Shown: positions 51,156-61,838 of the stretch, piece after piece
Layout of the letters: each line of letters opens with the position of its first letter
Position numbering within the stretch: the first letter of the stretch is position 1
Assembly (NCBI GenBank): GCA_028285945.1
Contig: JAPYNE010000014.1
Span: forward strand, 98,340-162,339
Source of the DNA: Candidatus Foliamicus numerosus
GTDB lineage: Bacteria; Pseudomonadota; Gammaproteobacteria; Steroidobacterales; Foliamicaceae
Reading direction: 5' to 3'
Length of the DNA stretch: 64,000 nucleotides
Notes under the pieces: generated by a model
Database searches by the model: none
The model's input: the letters and a program-made list of their open reading frames with translations, nothing else
Told to the model about the DNA's origin: nothing
Position numbers and translations under genes: made by a program

Positions 51156-51191
51156 TGCCTTAGGTTCCTGCTTCGTTTCGTTTTACAGTCA

Positions 51192-51329
51192 GGCGCGCCA
51201 AGCGCAGCGCATGCCCCTTTTGGGAAACGCATGACTACTTGAAGCTTGGCTTGGAAGGTCAAGAACCCTCCGTGGGGCTTGGCTCCGCCATCCTGGCTCC
51301 GGCATACTCCTAGAAAAGGCTGGCGCGCC
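51192..51329 (+). repeat. Palindromic repeat, copy F (degenerate)
   Basis: Outer GGCGCGCCA/TGGCGCGCC ends (51192-51200, 51321-51329) pair, but the rest of the arms has lost complementarity. The core is recognisable (AACGCATGACT at the left, CGTGGGGCTTGGCTCCGCC and GGCTCCGGCATACTCC at the right), expanded by an insertion of about 30 bases. It partly overlaps the left arm of copy E. Confidence 0.65.
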
Positions 51330-51437
51330 GGGAGCGGCGCATGCCCCTTCCGGGAGACGCATGAACCCGTCCGTGGGGCTTGGCTCCGCCATCCTGGCTC
51401 CGCATACTCCCGGAAGGGGCATGCGCCGCTCCCGGCG
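51326..51437 (+). repeat. Palindromic repeat, copy E, in the atpA-atpG gap
   Basis: Arms of 31 bases, 51326-51356 and 51407-51437, are perfectly complementary (CATGCCCCTTCCGGGAG / CTCCCGGAAGGGGCATG at their inner ends). The core, 51357-51406, begins ACGCATGAACCCGTCCGTGG and ends GCATA. Together with copy F and the 86-base repeats it fills the 440-base gap. Confidence 0.9.
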
Positions 51438-51557
51438 AAAAGCGGAAAGCGAGCGGGAGGGGCATGCGCTGCGACCTGCGAAAGGCGGAAGGGGGCCGAA
51501 AGGGGCATGCGCCGCTCCCGGCGAAAAGCGGAAAGCGAGCGGGAGGGGCATGCGCTG
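51416..51557 (+). repeat. Two 56-bp perfect direct repeats at 86-bp spacing
   Basis: The segment starting GGGGCATGCGCCGCTCCCGG at 51416-51471 is repeated without change at 51502-51557. The first copy begins inside the right arm of palindrome E, so the arm sequence itself belongs to this repeat. It lies upstream of the atpG gene and downstream of atpA. Confidence 0.85.
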
Positions 51558-51595
51558 TTGCCGGCGGCAGGCGAGGATGTTGGCGGGAGCGGGCA

Positions 51596-53137
51596 TCAGT
51601 AGGCGCCGCTGCTCTTGAATTCTTCGACCAAGGCCTTGAGGCCGGCGGCGATTTCGTCGTTGTAGTCGCCGGTTTCGTTGATCCGGTCGAGCAGTTTGGC
51701 ATGGTTGTCGCGGGCGTGCGCGTGCAGGGCGCGCTCGAAAGCCAGCAGCTTCTCCACTTCCATGTCGTCCATGTGGCCCTCCTGCACCGCATAGAGCGAA
51801 ACTGCGGTTTCGGCCACGGTGAGCGGCTCGTACTGGTTCTGCTTCATCATCTCGGTAACGCGCTGGCCGCGCTCCAGTTGCCGGCGCGTGGCGGCATCGA
51901 GGTCCGAGGCGAACTGGGCGAAGGCCGCCAAGTCGCGGTACTGCGCCAGCGCCAGGCGGATGCCGCCGCCCAGCTTCTTGATGATGGTGGTTTGGGCCGC
52001 GCCGCCCACCCGCGACACCGAAATGCCGGGATCGATGGCCGGGCGGATGCCGGCGTTGAACAGATCGGTGACCAGGTAGATTTGGCCGTCGGTAATGGAA
52101 ATCACGTTGGTGGGAACGAAGGCCGAAACGTCGCCGGCCTGGGTCTCGATAATGGGCAGCGCCGTTAGCGATCCCGTGCGGCCCTTCACTTTGCCGCCGG
52201 TCATCTCCTCCACGTACTCCGCGTTGACCCGCGCGGCGCGCTCCAGCAGGCGCGAATGCAGGTAGAACACGTCGCCCGGATACGCCTCGCGGCCGGGCGG
52301 GCGCCTCAGCAGCAGGGACACTTGGCGGTAGGCCCAAGCCTGCTTGGTGAGGTCGTCGTACACCACCAGCGCGTCCTCGCCCCGGTCGCGGAAGTACTCG
52401 CCCATGGCGCAGCCCGCGTAAGGCGCGATGTACTGCATGGCGGCGGTATCGGCGGCCGGGGCCGACACCACGATGGTGTGCTCCATGGCGCCGAATTCCT
52501 CCAGCTTGCGCACCACGTTGGCCACCGAGGAGTTCTTCTGGCCGATGGCCACATAGATGCACTTGATGCCGGTGCCGCGCTGATTGATGATGGCATCCAC
52601 GGCCACCGCGGTCTTGCCGGTTTGCCGGTCGCCGATAATCAATTCGCGCTGGCCGCGGCCGATGGGAATCATCGCATCGACCGATTTCAGGCCGGTCTGA
52701 ACCGGCTCCCCGACCGACTGGCGGGTAATCACGCCGGGTGCCACCTTCTCGATGGGCGAGAATTCGCTCGTTTCCACCGGTCCCTTGCCGTCCACCGGGT
52801 TGCCGAGCGCATCGACCACGCGGCCCAGCAGCGCCTCGCCCACCGGCACTTCCAGAATGCGCCCAGTGGCTTTCACCACATCGCCTTCGGTGATGTGGCG
52901 GTAGTCGCTCAGCACCACCGCGCCCACCGAGTCCTGCTCCAGGTTCAGCGCAAGGCCGTACGTGTCGCGCGGAAACTCCAGCATTTCGCCGTATTGAGCC
53001 CCGGCTAAGCCATGAATCCGGCAAATGCCGTCGGTGACGGACACCACCGTGCCCACTTCAACCTGCTCGGCGGCGGCATCGAAGTTCTCGATTCGCTGCC
53101 GGATCAGATCGCTGATTTCGTTCGCTTTAAGAGTCAT
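51596..53137 (-). CDS. atpA: F1 ATP synthase alpha subunit
   Basis: Non-catalytic nucleotide-binding subunit. N-terminal [18 protein letters not shown], Walker [52 protein letters not shown] and the arginine-finger region [15 protein letters not shown] are intact in 513 residues. It starts 26 bases after atpH. The long repeat-filled gap to atpG follows. Confidence 0.97.
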   Translation of the reverse strand: MTLKANEISDLIRQRIENFDAAAEQVEVGTVVSVTDGICRIHGLAGAQYGEMLEFPRDTYGLALNLEQDSVGAVVLSDYRHITEGDVVKATGRILEVPVGEALLGRVVDALGNPVDGKGPVETSEFSPIEKVAPGVITRQSVGEPVQTGLKSVDAMIPIGRGQRELIIGDRQTGKTAVAVDAIINQRGTGIKCIYVAIGQKNSSVANVVRKLEEFGAMEHTIVVSAPAADTAAMQYIAPYAGCAMGEYFRDRGEDALVVYDDLTKQAWAYRQVSLLLRRPPGREAYPGDVFYLHSRLLERAARVNAEYVEEMTGGKVKGRTGSLTALPIIETQAGDVSAFVPTNVISITDGQIYLVTDLFNAGIRPAIDPGISVSRVGGAAQTTIIKKLGGGIRLALAQYRDLAAFAQFASDLDAATRRQLERGQRVTEMMKQNQYEPLTVAETAVSLYAVQEGHMDDMEVEKLLAFERALHAHARDNHAKLLDRINETGDYNDEIAAGLKALVEEFKSSGAY

Positions 53138-53163
53138 TCCACTACCCGCTTTTTTTATGTTTG

Positions 53164-53715
53164 CTAATTCGCCGGACGAGCCAGAGCAGCGGCCAGATTC
53201 TGCAAGCCCGCCTGCGCCGAACCGTCCAATACCTGATCGCCGACCTGGATGCGGGCACCGCCTAGCAGGGCCTCATCCACCTCGACGCGAAAATCCACCT
53301 CGCGTCCCAGACGCGCCTTGAGCGCCCGGGCGATCTCCTCCTGCCGGGCCGGGGCGACGGGCGCCGCCACCGCCATCACCGCTTCCACGCGGCGGGCATC
53401 CTCGCGGCGCAGGCCCTCGAACTGGCGCGCAACCTCCGCTAACAGCCCCAGCCGGCGGTTCTCATGCATCAGGCGAAGCAGGTTGCGCACACCCTGCCTT
53501 TCATCGCCCGCCGACTCGTCCGCCACTTCGCACAGCACCGCCAAAGCCTGCCCGGCCCACTGCGGCGATTCCAGCGCCGAGCGCATGGCCTCGCCGCAGG
53601 CCACATCCGCCGCCGCGGCCAAGGCCGCCGACCATTCGGCCAGCGCGCCGTTGTCCTTCGCGTGGGCGAAAGCCGCCCGCGCATAGGGCTTGGCGATGGC
53701 GCCGGGGGAGTCCAT
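53164..53715 (-). CDS. atpH: F1 ATP synthase delta subunit
   Basis: Peripheral-stalk subunit joining F1 to the b dimer. N-terminal six-helix domain ([40 protein letters not shown]) and the C-terminal [30 protein letters not shown] are conserved. 183 residues. Its start codon overlaps the end of atpF. Confidence 0.94.
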   Translation of the reverse strand: MDSPGAIAKPYARAAFAHAKDNGALAEWSAALAAAADVACGEAMRSALESPQWAGQALAVLCEVADESAGDERQGVRNLLRLMHENRRLGLLAEVARQFEGLRREDARRVEAVMAVAAPVAPARQEEIARALKARLGREVDFRVEVDEALLGGARIQVGDQVLDGSAQAGLQNLAAALARPAN

Positions 53716-54185
53716 CAGATGCGGCCGGCGAAGCTCTTGAGCATCTCGCCGTGAGCGCGCCCGTCAATTTCCCGCCGGAGGATCTTCTCGGCGCCGGCAA
53801 TGGCCAGCGCCGCGACCTGCTCGCGAAGATCGTCCCTGGCCCGGGAAGTCTCGCGCTTGATTTCGGCGTGCGCCGAATCGACCAGGCGCTGCCGCTCCCG
53901 CTCGCCCTCCTCGCGGGCCTCCTCCACGATTCGCGCGGCCCGTCCGTTGGCCTGGTCGATGATTTCCGAGGCTTGGCCCCGGGCCTCGCCCACCAGCTTC
54001 TCGATGCGGTCCTGGGCCGCGTCCAGTTCGCTGCGCCCGCGGGCTGCGGCTTCAAGGCCGTCGGCAATCTCCTTGTTGCGCTTCTCGATGGCTTCGATCA
54101 CCTGCGGCCAGATGAACTTCATCGTGAACCAGACCAGCGCGGCAAACACCAGTACCTGGGCCAGGAGCGTCGCGTTGATGTTCAT
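53715..54185 (-). CDS. atpF: Fo ATP synthase b subunit
   Basis: Peripheral stalk: one N-terminal membrane span (ATLLAQVLVFAALVWFTMKF) then a long charged coiled coil (AIEKRNKEIADGLEAAARGR, AREEGERERQRLVDSAHAEI) and a C-terminal delta-binding tail. 156 residues, normal for gammaproteobacteria. Between atpE and atpH; overlaps atpH by one base. Confidence 0.95.
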   Translation of the reverse strand: MNINATLLAQVLVFAALVWFTMKFIWPQVIEAIEKRNKEIADGLEAAARGRSELDAAQDRIEKLVGEARGQASEIIDQANGRAARIVEEAREEGERERQRLVDSAHAEIKRETSRARDDLREQVAALAIAGAEKILRREIDGRAHGEMLKSFAGRI

Positions 54186-54195
54186 GCGCCGGCGC

Positions 54196-55781
<1,586 letters not shown>

Positions 55782-55995
55782 AAAAACGCCACCTGCCCTT
55801 ATCGGATCGGGTGGCACTCGCCGACCATCGCCGGACTCACTTCGCACAAACCGCCATTCTACTCCGAGTTGCAGGTCCGATGCGAGGCGGGAAAGCAAAG
55901 CAGAGGCAATCCGCCAGACTTCCTCAACCGGGGCCGTTCACGGCAACGGCATGGCTCTTTTGCGGAACTTCCGGAAGCCTCAATCAACCCTTGCG

Positions 55996-56607
55996 CTATG
56001 GCAGCACGCCCATCAAAACCAGCGGGACGGCGGGAACGCCGCGCCCCTGCCGAATGACATTCAGCAAATCCCGCTCGTAATAGGGCACGCCGCTGGACAT
56101 TTCCTTCTCCAATGCCTTCATCGGCAATATCTCGATTCCGACATCGATGATGTCGGAAACATAGAAGCTGAGATGTTTCACGAAGAGATCGTGGGCGACA
56201 AAAGCATACTTGCCGAACTGCACTTCCACCGCGACCCGATCCTTAACAAAATCCGTTTGGTTATAGGACATGATGGGGACATGCCCAGCAGCCTCAATGG
56301 CGGCCTTCTGTTCGCGTTCCGCCAGCCCGTGGATTCCGCGGAGCAGCTTTTCGTCATCCGTCACCCAAAAGGTGTTCCGGCGTTGCTTCCAGCCCAGACT
56401 CTCGAAACCATGCTTGAACGCCCCGTTCATCGCCTCAGGCGAATAAAGCCGCTTGCCCGCCATGGTTTTTTCTTGCGAGACTTTGGTCTTGCACGAAAGC
56501 GCATCAACCCCTGCGATAACGCTTTGCACTTCTTCCCACAATTTTTGCTGGTGAACCAGCAGATATTCCTCGCCGTTCAGGTGCGAGTAGCGCGCTCCGA
56601 TCCGCAT
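55996..56607 (-). CDS. Type II restriction endonuclease, BglII/BstYI family
   Basis: A 203-residue endonuclease. The catalytic triad arrangement of BglII (Asp84, Glu93, Gln95) is reproduced in QTDFVKDRVAVEVQFGKYAF: D, then E nine residues later, then Q two further. The C-terminal region SDIIDVGIEILPMKALEKEM and GRGVPAVPLVLMG is also typical. Recognition is probably a GATC-centred six-base site of the BglII/BstYI type (inference). Its ATG overlaps the TGA of the methyltransferase gene (TGATG), so expression is coupled with methylation first. Confidence 0.85.
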   Translation of the reverse strand: MRIGARYSHLNGEEYLLVHQQKLWEEVQSVIAGVDALSCKTKVSQEKTMAGKRLYSPEAMNGAFKHGFESLGWKQRRNTFWVTDDEKLLRGIHGLAEREQKAAIEAAGHVPIMSYNQTDFVKDRVAVEVQFGKYAFVAHDLFVKHLSFYVSDIIDVGIEILPMKALEKEMSSGVPYYERDLLNVIRQGRGVPAVPLVLMGVLP

Positions 56608-57539
56608 CAATGCCCCCCGTCGGGAAGCGCGGGGTCATAGACCGGCTTGCCCATAGGACGGGTCCTCAGAGTACCCGCGCGGAGCGCCGACAGCCTCTCG
56701 CGGGCGATCTCAACGTATTCAGGGACCACATCGCAGCCATAGGCATGCCGTCTGTGCTTGCTGGCCGCTATGAGCGTTGATCCAACTCCCATGTACGGAT
56801 CAAGCACTTCATCGAACTCATTGGTCATAGACAGCACTAGGCGCTCCACCAACTCAACGGGAAACTGACACGGGTGCTCTGTCTTTTCCGGGTGATTGCT
56901 CTTCACGTTCGGAAATATCCAAACATCGCCAGGGTTCTTGCCCTTGGGATTGCCGGACAGCTTGCCTCGATTCGGACCTTTGAAATGGCGCTTGCCCGGA
57001 TATTTTGCTGGAACGCGAATGGGGTCGAGGTTCCACGTGTAGTCATCGCTCTTGGTCCACCAGTTAATGGTCTCGTACCGCCCGGACAGCCGTTTGGAGC
57101 AGTGCAGCCCGTGGCCGAAATGCCAGACGATGCGGTTGCGCAGCTTTAGGCCCAGGGAGCGGAAAACGGGGTAGAGGATGGAGTCGAGCGGAACAATTTC
57201 TCCCTTTTCCACGTAGTTGCCGACCTGCCAGCAAAGGGAGCCGCGGCGATCCAGCAGGCGCGCGCATTCCTCAATGACCTTTTTCTGCGCAGAGAGGTAC
57301 ACATCCAGAGGCGACTTGCCCTCGTAGGGCTTGCCCAGATTGTAGGGCGGAGAAGTCACGATGAGCATGAACTTTTCGTCCGGCAATCGCCGCATAAACA
57401 ACAAGTTATCCCCGCAGGCGATCTCGGTGCGAACAGCCAAGCCCGCCCTGGGCTGTCCTTCCGGTTGGCGCGAAGCCCCCGCTTCCCCGCCAGGCAACCT
57501 GTCGGCATCGAGGAAAAGTTGGGTTTGGCCGATTGTCAT
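56607..57539 (-). CDS. DNA methyltransferase of the restriction-modification pair (beta class, probably N4-cytosine)
   Basis: A 310-residue amino-methyltransferase with motif IV TSPPYNLGKPYEG near the N-terminus and SAM motif I DPYMGVGSTLIAASKHRR near the C-terminus, the beta-class order. The SPPY form is typical of N4-cytosine enzymes. The central target-recognition region includes GRYETINWWTKSDDYTW. It protects the host from the downstream endonuclease. Unusually, its start overlaps the hemY stop (ATGA), putting the pair at the 3' end of the hemX-hemY operon. Confidence 0.9.
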   Translation of the reverse strand: MTIGQTQLFLDADRLPGGEAGASRQPEGQPRAGLAVRTEIACGDNLLFMRRLPDEKFMLIVTSPPYNLGKPYEGKSPLDVYLSAQKKVIEECARLLDRRGSLCWQVGNYVEKGEIVPLDSILYPVFRSLGLKLRNRIVWHFGHGLHCSKRLSGRYETINWWTKSDDYTWNLDPIRVPAKYPGKRHFKGPNRGKLSGNPKGKNPGDVWIFPNVKSNHPEKTEHPCQFPVELVERLVLSMTNEFDEVLDPYMGVGSTLIAASKHRRHAYGCDVVPEYVEIARERLSALRAGTLRTRPMGKPVYDPALPDGGH

Positions 57540-58705
57540 GTCCGTGCGCAGCCTCCCAGCCTGAGGCCCTTGCGGAAGGCTTCGTCGGCCGCCTGCTTCT
57601 CGTCCAGCTCTTCAAGCAGCTCGGCCAGCTCCAGCCAGCCCCCGGCGGATGCTTCCACGGCCAAGGCGGACTCCAGATAGGAGCGCGCCTTGCCCCACAG
57701 CTTGGCCTTGCGGCAAAGGCGCCCCAAGGCAAGCAGCAGGGAAGCATCGTCCGGATGATCGGCCAGCCAGCCCTCGGCATGGCGGATGGCCGCTGGAATA
57801 TCGCGCGGCTGAACCTCGCCGTAGGCGGCCGCCGCGCGCGGGCTCCATGAGGCGTTCAGTTGGCGCCTGAGGTGCTGCTCGGCGAGGTCGTGGGCGCCAT
57901 GGCGGATCAGCGCGCGCGCATGGGCCACCGTCAGGCGCTCCTCGCAACGCAGCGCCTTGGGCACCTCGCTCCAAAGACGCTGCGCGCCGCGGGCATCCCC
58001 GGAGGCGTCGAGCAACCCGGCATAGGCCTCGACCGTCCATCGGGCCGCATCGCCCGCGGCCGCATCGCCGTGCTTTCGCAAGGCCTTCAGCCGCCGCGCC
58101 GCCTCGGCGAAGTCGCCGCGCCGCAAATGCAGGGGGATGGCAAGGCGCAACGCTTGGAGGTGGCGGGGGCGGCGTTCCAGAATGTTGCCGAGGAGCCGCG
58201 CCGCCGGGGCTTGTTCGCCTGAACGCAGGTGGAGTTCCGCTTGTTCCAAAAACAGCGCGTCGCGGGCTTCCGGCTGCGCCTTGCGGGCCAGCGCGAACCA
58301 GCGGTCGCGGCGTTGCAAGTCGCCGGACGCATGGGCCAGACGGGCAGTGGCCAAGTACTGCAAAACCGGCGCTGCGCTGCGCTTGGCCGATTTCGCCAGC
58401 AGCTGTTCCGCGCGCGCCACCCGGCCGGCCCCAAGCGCCGCCAGCGCGCGGGCCACGCGCTTTCCCGCATGCCGGTTCCTTGCCTTGGCCAAGCGCTCGG
58501 CCACCCGGGCGGGCGCTTGGCGGACACGCCTAAGCAGGCTGGCCGCAACCAGCAGCAACGCCAGCAGGGCAAACAGCATGGGGATGGTCATTTCCACCAC
58601 CCAGCCTTGAAACTGAATCAGCGCGTAGCCGGGGTCCTCCGCCAGGAATTGCGCCGCCACCGCCACGGCCAGCAGCAACAGCACCACGATCAGCCCGGCG
58701 CGCAT
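57536..58705 (-). CDS. hemY: HemY, TPR-containing inner-membrane protein
   Basis: Proteobacterial HemY (not the Bacillus oxidase) is a membrane-anchored TPR protein of the hem cluster, possibly organising porphyrin synthesis. Two N-terminal hydrophobic helices (AGLIVVLLLLAVAVAAQFLA and MTIPMLFALLALLLVAASLL) flank the conserved DPGYALIQFQGW, followed by TPR-like helical repeats (RARWFALARKAQPEA-like, LLGNILERRPRHLQAL, LALGRLCRKAKLWGKARSYL). 389 residues. hemC and hemD are not nearby. Confidence 0.9.
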   Translation of the reverse strand: MRAGLIVVLLLLAVAVAAQFLAEDPGYALIQFQGWVVEMTIPMLFALLALLLVAASLLRRVRQAPARVAERLAKARNRHAGKRVARALAALGAGRVARAEQLLAKSAKRSAAPVLQYLATARLAHASGDLQRRDRWFALARKAQPEARDALFLEQAELHLRSGEQAPAARLLGNILERRPRHLQALRLAIPLHLRRGDFAEAARRLKALRKHGDAAAGDAARWTVEAYAGLLDASGDARGAQRLWSEVPKALRCEERLTVAHARALIRHGAHDLAEQHLRRQLNASWSPRAAAAYGEVQPRDIPAAIRHAEGWLADHPDDASLLLALGRLCRKAKLWGKARSYLESALAVEASAGGWLELAELLEELDEKQAADEAFRKGLRLGGCART

Positions 58706-58706
58706 A

Positions 58707-59840
58707 TCAATCCGAGCGCAGCGCCCGCATGCGCTTAAGGGAAGCGGCGATGTCGGGCGTTTCGCGGGCCTGCCCGATCTCCAGCAACGCGTCGATGTCG
58801 GCCACAGTATCGGCAACACCGGCGTCGTCCGGCGAATACAGGCGCGCGAGGCGCCCCCGGGCGGCAACCAGCGCCGCGGAATAGGCTTGCAGGTCGCCCT
58901 GAATGTAGGCCAAGCGCGCCAGATGAAGCTCCGCCGCCAGCAGGCGCTGAAGGGTTTGCGCGTCGGCCTCGCTTAGAAGGGCGCCAGCCCCGCTGTCGGT
59001 GCGCCGCACGGTAATGAGCGACCGCAAAGCGCGGCGGGTGCTGGCCAGCGCCCGGTCCCAGCCGCCGCTGGGCAATTTCTCCGCCGCCGCCGCGGCAACT
59101 TCGGCCGATGCCGGACGAACGGCCGGGCTGAGCCCCTCGATACGCGAAATCAGGGCGCCAAGACGCACCACGACGCTCTCGATATCGCGATCGGGAATGC
59201 GTTCCAAGACTCTGGCCTGCTCCTCAAGCTCCGCCCGCAAACCACCGTAGCGAGGATCGCCCAGCTGCCCCAGCAACTCCAGCGCTTCGCGCAAAGCCAG
59301 GGCCGCGCCCTTGCGATCCTTGGCGAACCGATTCTGGCGATCGGCCAGCGCCAGCAGGCGGTCGGCGGCATCCAGCCTCCAGCCAAGCTGCTGACCCGCC
59401 GACTGGCTGCCGATTGCCTCCAAGTTCCTTTCGGTGGCCAAAAGGCGAGCTTCGAGCGCGTCGCGGATGCGCTCGGCGGCTCGCCGGGCATCCTGCGCTT
59501 GGGCGGACAGCAAGGCGGCATCCTCGGCGCGCTGCCGCTCCGCTTCCGCGATTCCCAGCTCGATTTCCGCAAGGCGCGCAACTTGCGCTTCGAGCCGGTC
59601 GATGCGCGAAGGGTATTCCGCCAGGTATTGAAACCAGACCCAGGCGCCCCCCGCAGCCAGAACCAGGGGGATCAGCCACAGCCACCACAGGCGCTGGCGG
59701 GCGGCAGGCTTGCCCTGCGGTGCCGGGGGGCCCTCTCGGGAGGCTTTTACGGGCGCTTTTCGGGGCGCCTTGCCCTTCGCGGCTGCGCTTTTGCCGGTGC
59801 GCGGCGCCTTGTCGGCTGGATTGGTTTTCGTTCCCGCCAT
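58707..59840 (-). CDS. hemX: HemX, membrane protein of the hem operon
   Basis: A 377-residue protein with a basic Lys/Ala/Pro N-tail, a single membrane span (LWWLWLIPLVLAAGGAWVWF), then a periplasmic coiled coil (SRIDRLEAQVARLAEIELGI, AQDARRAAERIRDALEARLL) and the HemX core (LGWRLDAADRLLALADRQNR, LLAAELHLARLAYIQGDLQA). Often annotated as uroporphyrin-III methyltransferase, but it has no methyltransferase motifs. Precedes hemY by one base. Confidence 0.9.
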   Translation of the reverse strand: MAGTKTNPADKAPRTGKSAAAKGKAPRKAPVKASREGPPAPQGKPAARQRLWWLWLIPLVLAAGGAWVWFQYLAEYPSRIDRLEAQVARLAEIELGIAEAERQRAEDAALLSAQAQDARRAAERIRDALEARLLATERNLEAIGSQSAGQQLGWRLDAADRLLALADRQNRFAKDRKGAALALREALELLGQLGDPRYGGLRAELEEQARVLERIPDRDIESVVVRLGALISRIEGLSPAVRPASAEVAAAAAEKLPSGGWDRALASTRRALRSLITVRRTDSGAGALLSEADAQTLQRLLAAELHLARLAYIQGDLQAYSAALVAARGRLARLYSPDDAGVADTVADIDALLEIGQARETPDIAASLKRMRALRSD

Positions 59841-59994
59841 AGGTCCTCCGGTTGATGCGGCTAGTCTATCAACTTGCATGCCTGAAAGCGCCGCCCCGCC
59901 GGAACCACGAAACGCTGCCCGATGGTAATTCTGCGGCGAAGCGGACAATTGCGCTCTGGACAAAGCGGTGCCGTATGCCGCAACCTTGCCGTCC

Positions 59995-60234
59995 ATGAAC
60001 GATGAATTCATTTCGGACTTGGCGAAACGGCTGCGCGATCTGGTTCCGGACACGGCCCGGGGGCCGGCGCGGGATCTGGAAGCGAACTTCCGCGCCCTGC
60101 TTGAAGCCGCGCTGGGACGCGGCGGCTACGTGACCTTCGAGGAATTCGAGGCGCAAAAAAAGGTGCTTCAGCGAACCCGGGAGAAGGTGGAGGCGCTCGA
60201 AAAAGCGCTGGCCGAATTGGAAAAGGGCGGCTGA
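59995..60234 (+). CDS. ubiK: Ubiquinone biosynthesis accessory factor UbiK (YqiC family)
   Basis: A 79-residue helical protein: an amphipathic N-terminal helix (NDEFISDLAKRLRDLVPDTA) and a C-terminal trimeric coiled coil (VLQRTREKVEALEKALAELE), with the conserved YVTFEEFEAQKKVLQRTREK between them. UbiK binds lipid and UbiJ and helps the late hydroxylation steps of ubiquinone synthesis. Placement beside comM is typical. Confidence 0.9.
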   Translation: MNDEFISDLAKRLRDLVPDTARGPARDLEANFRALLEAALGRGGYVTFEEFEAQKKVLQRTREKVEALEKALAELEKGG

Positions 60235-60258
60235 CGCCCGCGCCAGCCAAGGAAGGCG

Positions 60259-61758
60259 ATGAATCCGTCCACGGTCCACACGCGCGCTATGCACGGCGTG
60301 GATGCGCCCCGCGTGGTCGTGGAGGTGGGCATCACCAACGGCCTTCCGGGCGCCACCGTGGTGGGCCTGCCGCAAAAGGAGGTGCGCGAAAGCATCTCGC
60401 GGGTGCGCCATGCCCTGCGAAGCGCCGGCTACCGGATGCCGCCGCGCAGCGTGACGGTGAACCTGGCGCCGGTGGAGTTGCCGAAAAGCGGGGGCCGCTA
60501 CGACTTGGCCATCGCCCTGGGAATCCTCGCCGCCGACGGGCAAATCGATCCGTCCACGCTCTCGGGCGCGGAGTTTCTCGGCGAACTGGCGCTCACCGGC
60601 GCGATCAGGCCGGTTCCGGGAGTGCTGCCCTCCCTCATGGCCGCGGCGCGCCTGGACCAAACCGTGTTTCTTCCGCAAGCGAACGCCGGCGAAGCGGCGC
60701 TGCTGCGCGACGGCCGGGCCTGCGCGGTCGGCAATCTCAAGGAGCTGGTGGCGCAGCTGTACGAGCCGGAAAAACTGGAGTTCGTCGCCTACAAGGGCGA
60801 AGGCGTTGACACGCCCGCCTATGCCGATCTCCGGGACGTGGCGGGAATGGCGCAAGCCAAGCGGGCGCTGGAAATCGCCGCGGCCGGCGGCCACAACCTG
60901 TTGATGTCCGGGCCGCCGGGCGCCGGCAAGAGCATGCTGGCGAAGCGCTTTGCGGGGCTGTTGCCGCCCATGAGCGATGAGCAGGCGCTATCGACGGCTT
61001 CGCTGCATTCGCTCAAGGGCGTGGCGCTCGACGGCAACTGGCGCAAGCGGCCTTTCCGCGCCCCCCACCACACCTGCTCCGGCGTGGCGCTGGTGGGCGG
61101 CGGCGCCCAGCCGGCGCCCGGGGAAATCTCGCTGGCCCACAATGGCGTGCTGTTTTTGGATGAATTGCCGCAGTATCGCCGCGACGTGCTGGAAGCGCTC
61201 CGCGAACCCTTGGAAACCCGCAATGTCGCCATTTCCAGGGCCCGCTACACCATCACCTTTCCCGCCCGTTTCCAGCTGCTGGCCGCCATGAATCCCTGCC
61301 CGTGCGGATTCGCGGGCGACCCCCAGCGTCAATGCCGCTGCACGCCGGAAGCGGTGCGGCGCTACCAAGGGCGCATTTCCGGCCCGTTCATGGACCGCAT
61401 CGATCTGCGGGTGGACGTTTGCCGGCCGGCGCAACCCGTCCTGGCCGACGCGCCGCGCGACGGACCGTCAAGCGCCCAGGTGCGGACGCGGGTTATAGAG
61501 GCCCGGAAAATACAAAGGGTCCGAAGCACCCAATGCAACGCCGAACTGGAGGATGCCGAGCTCCGCGCCCACTGCCGCCCGCAACAAGCCGCGCGCGCCC
61601 TTCTTGAAGACGCCGCCCGCCAGCTCGCCCTTTCGCCGCGCGCCTGCAACCGCATCCTCAAAGTGGCCCGCACCATCGCCGACCTGGAAGCGTCCGAACC
61701 CATGGCCGAGCGCCACATCGCCGAAGCCCTCGCCCTGCGCGGCCGCGCCCCCGCCTAA
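60259..61758 (+). CDS. comM: ComM/YifB-family magnesium-chelatase-like AAA+ helicase
   Basis: Hexameric helicase that promotes branch migration during natural transformation. Lon-like N-terminal part (VVEVGITNGLPGATVVGLPQ, VNLAPVELPKSGGRYDLAIA), Walker A SGPPGAGKSMLAKRF, Walker B GVLFLDELPQYRRDVLEALR, the four-cysteine insert NPCPCGFAGDPQRQCRC and the C-terminal Mg_chelatase_C helices are all intact over 499 residues. With dprA in the same window it suggests competence. Confidence 0.95.
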   Translation: MNPSTVHTRAMHGVDAPRVVVEVGITNGLPGATVVGLPQKEVRESISRVRHALRSAGYRMPPRSVTVNLAPVELPKSGGRYDLAIALGILAADGQIDPSTLSGAEFLGELALTGAIRPVPGVLPSLMAAARLDQTVFLPQANAGEAALLRDGRACAVGNLKELVAQLYEPEKLEFVAYKGEGVDTPAYADLRDVAGMAQAKRALEIAAAGGHNLLMSGPPGAGKSMLAKRFAGLLPPMSDEQALSTASLHSLKGVALDGNWRKRPFRAPHHTCSGVALVGGGAQPAPGEISLAHNGVLFLDELPQYRRDVLEALREPLETRNVAISRARYTITFPARFQLLAAMNPCPCGFAGDPQRQCRCTPEAVRRYQGRISGPFMDRIDLRVDVCRPAQPVLADAPRDGPSSAQVRTRVIEARKIQRVRSTQCNAELEDAELRAHCRPQQAARALLEDAARQLALSPRACNRILKVARTIADLEASEPMAERHIAEALALRGRAPA

Positions 61759-61838
61759 TCCCGCGCGGCAGGCTATGCGGGCGCCCTCGCTTTCGGCTGG
61801 GCGGAGGACATGTCCCGGAAATTCATTCCTAAACGATG

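Noticed and set aside
51189-53024. 611-codon minus-strand frame overlapping atpA
   Set aside because: Different frame over atpA and the repeat-filled gap; composition is that of a shadow, and its tail just translates the repeats.
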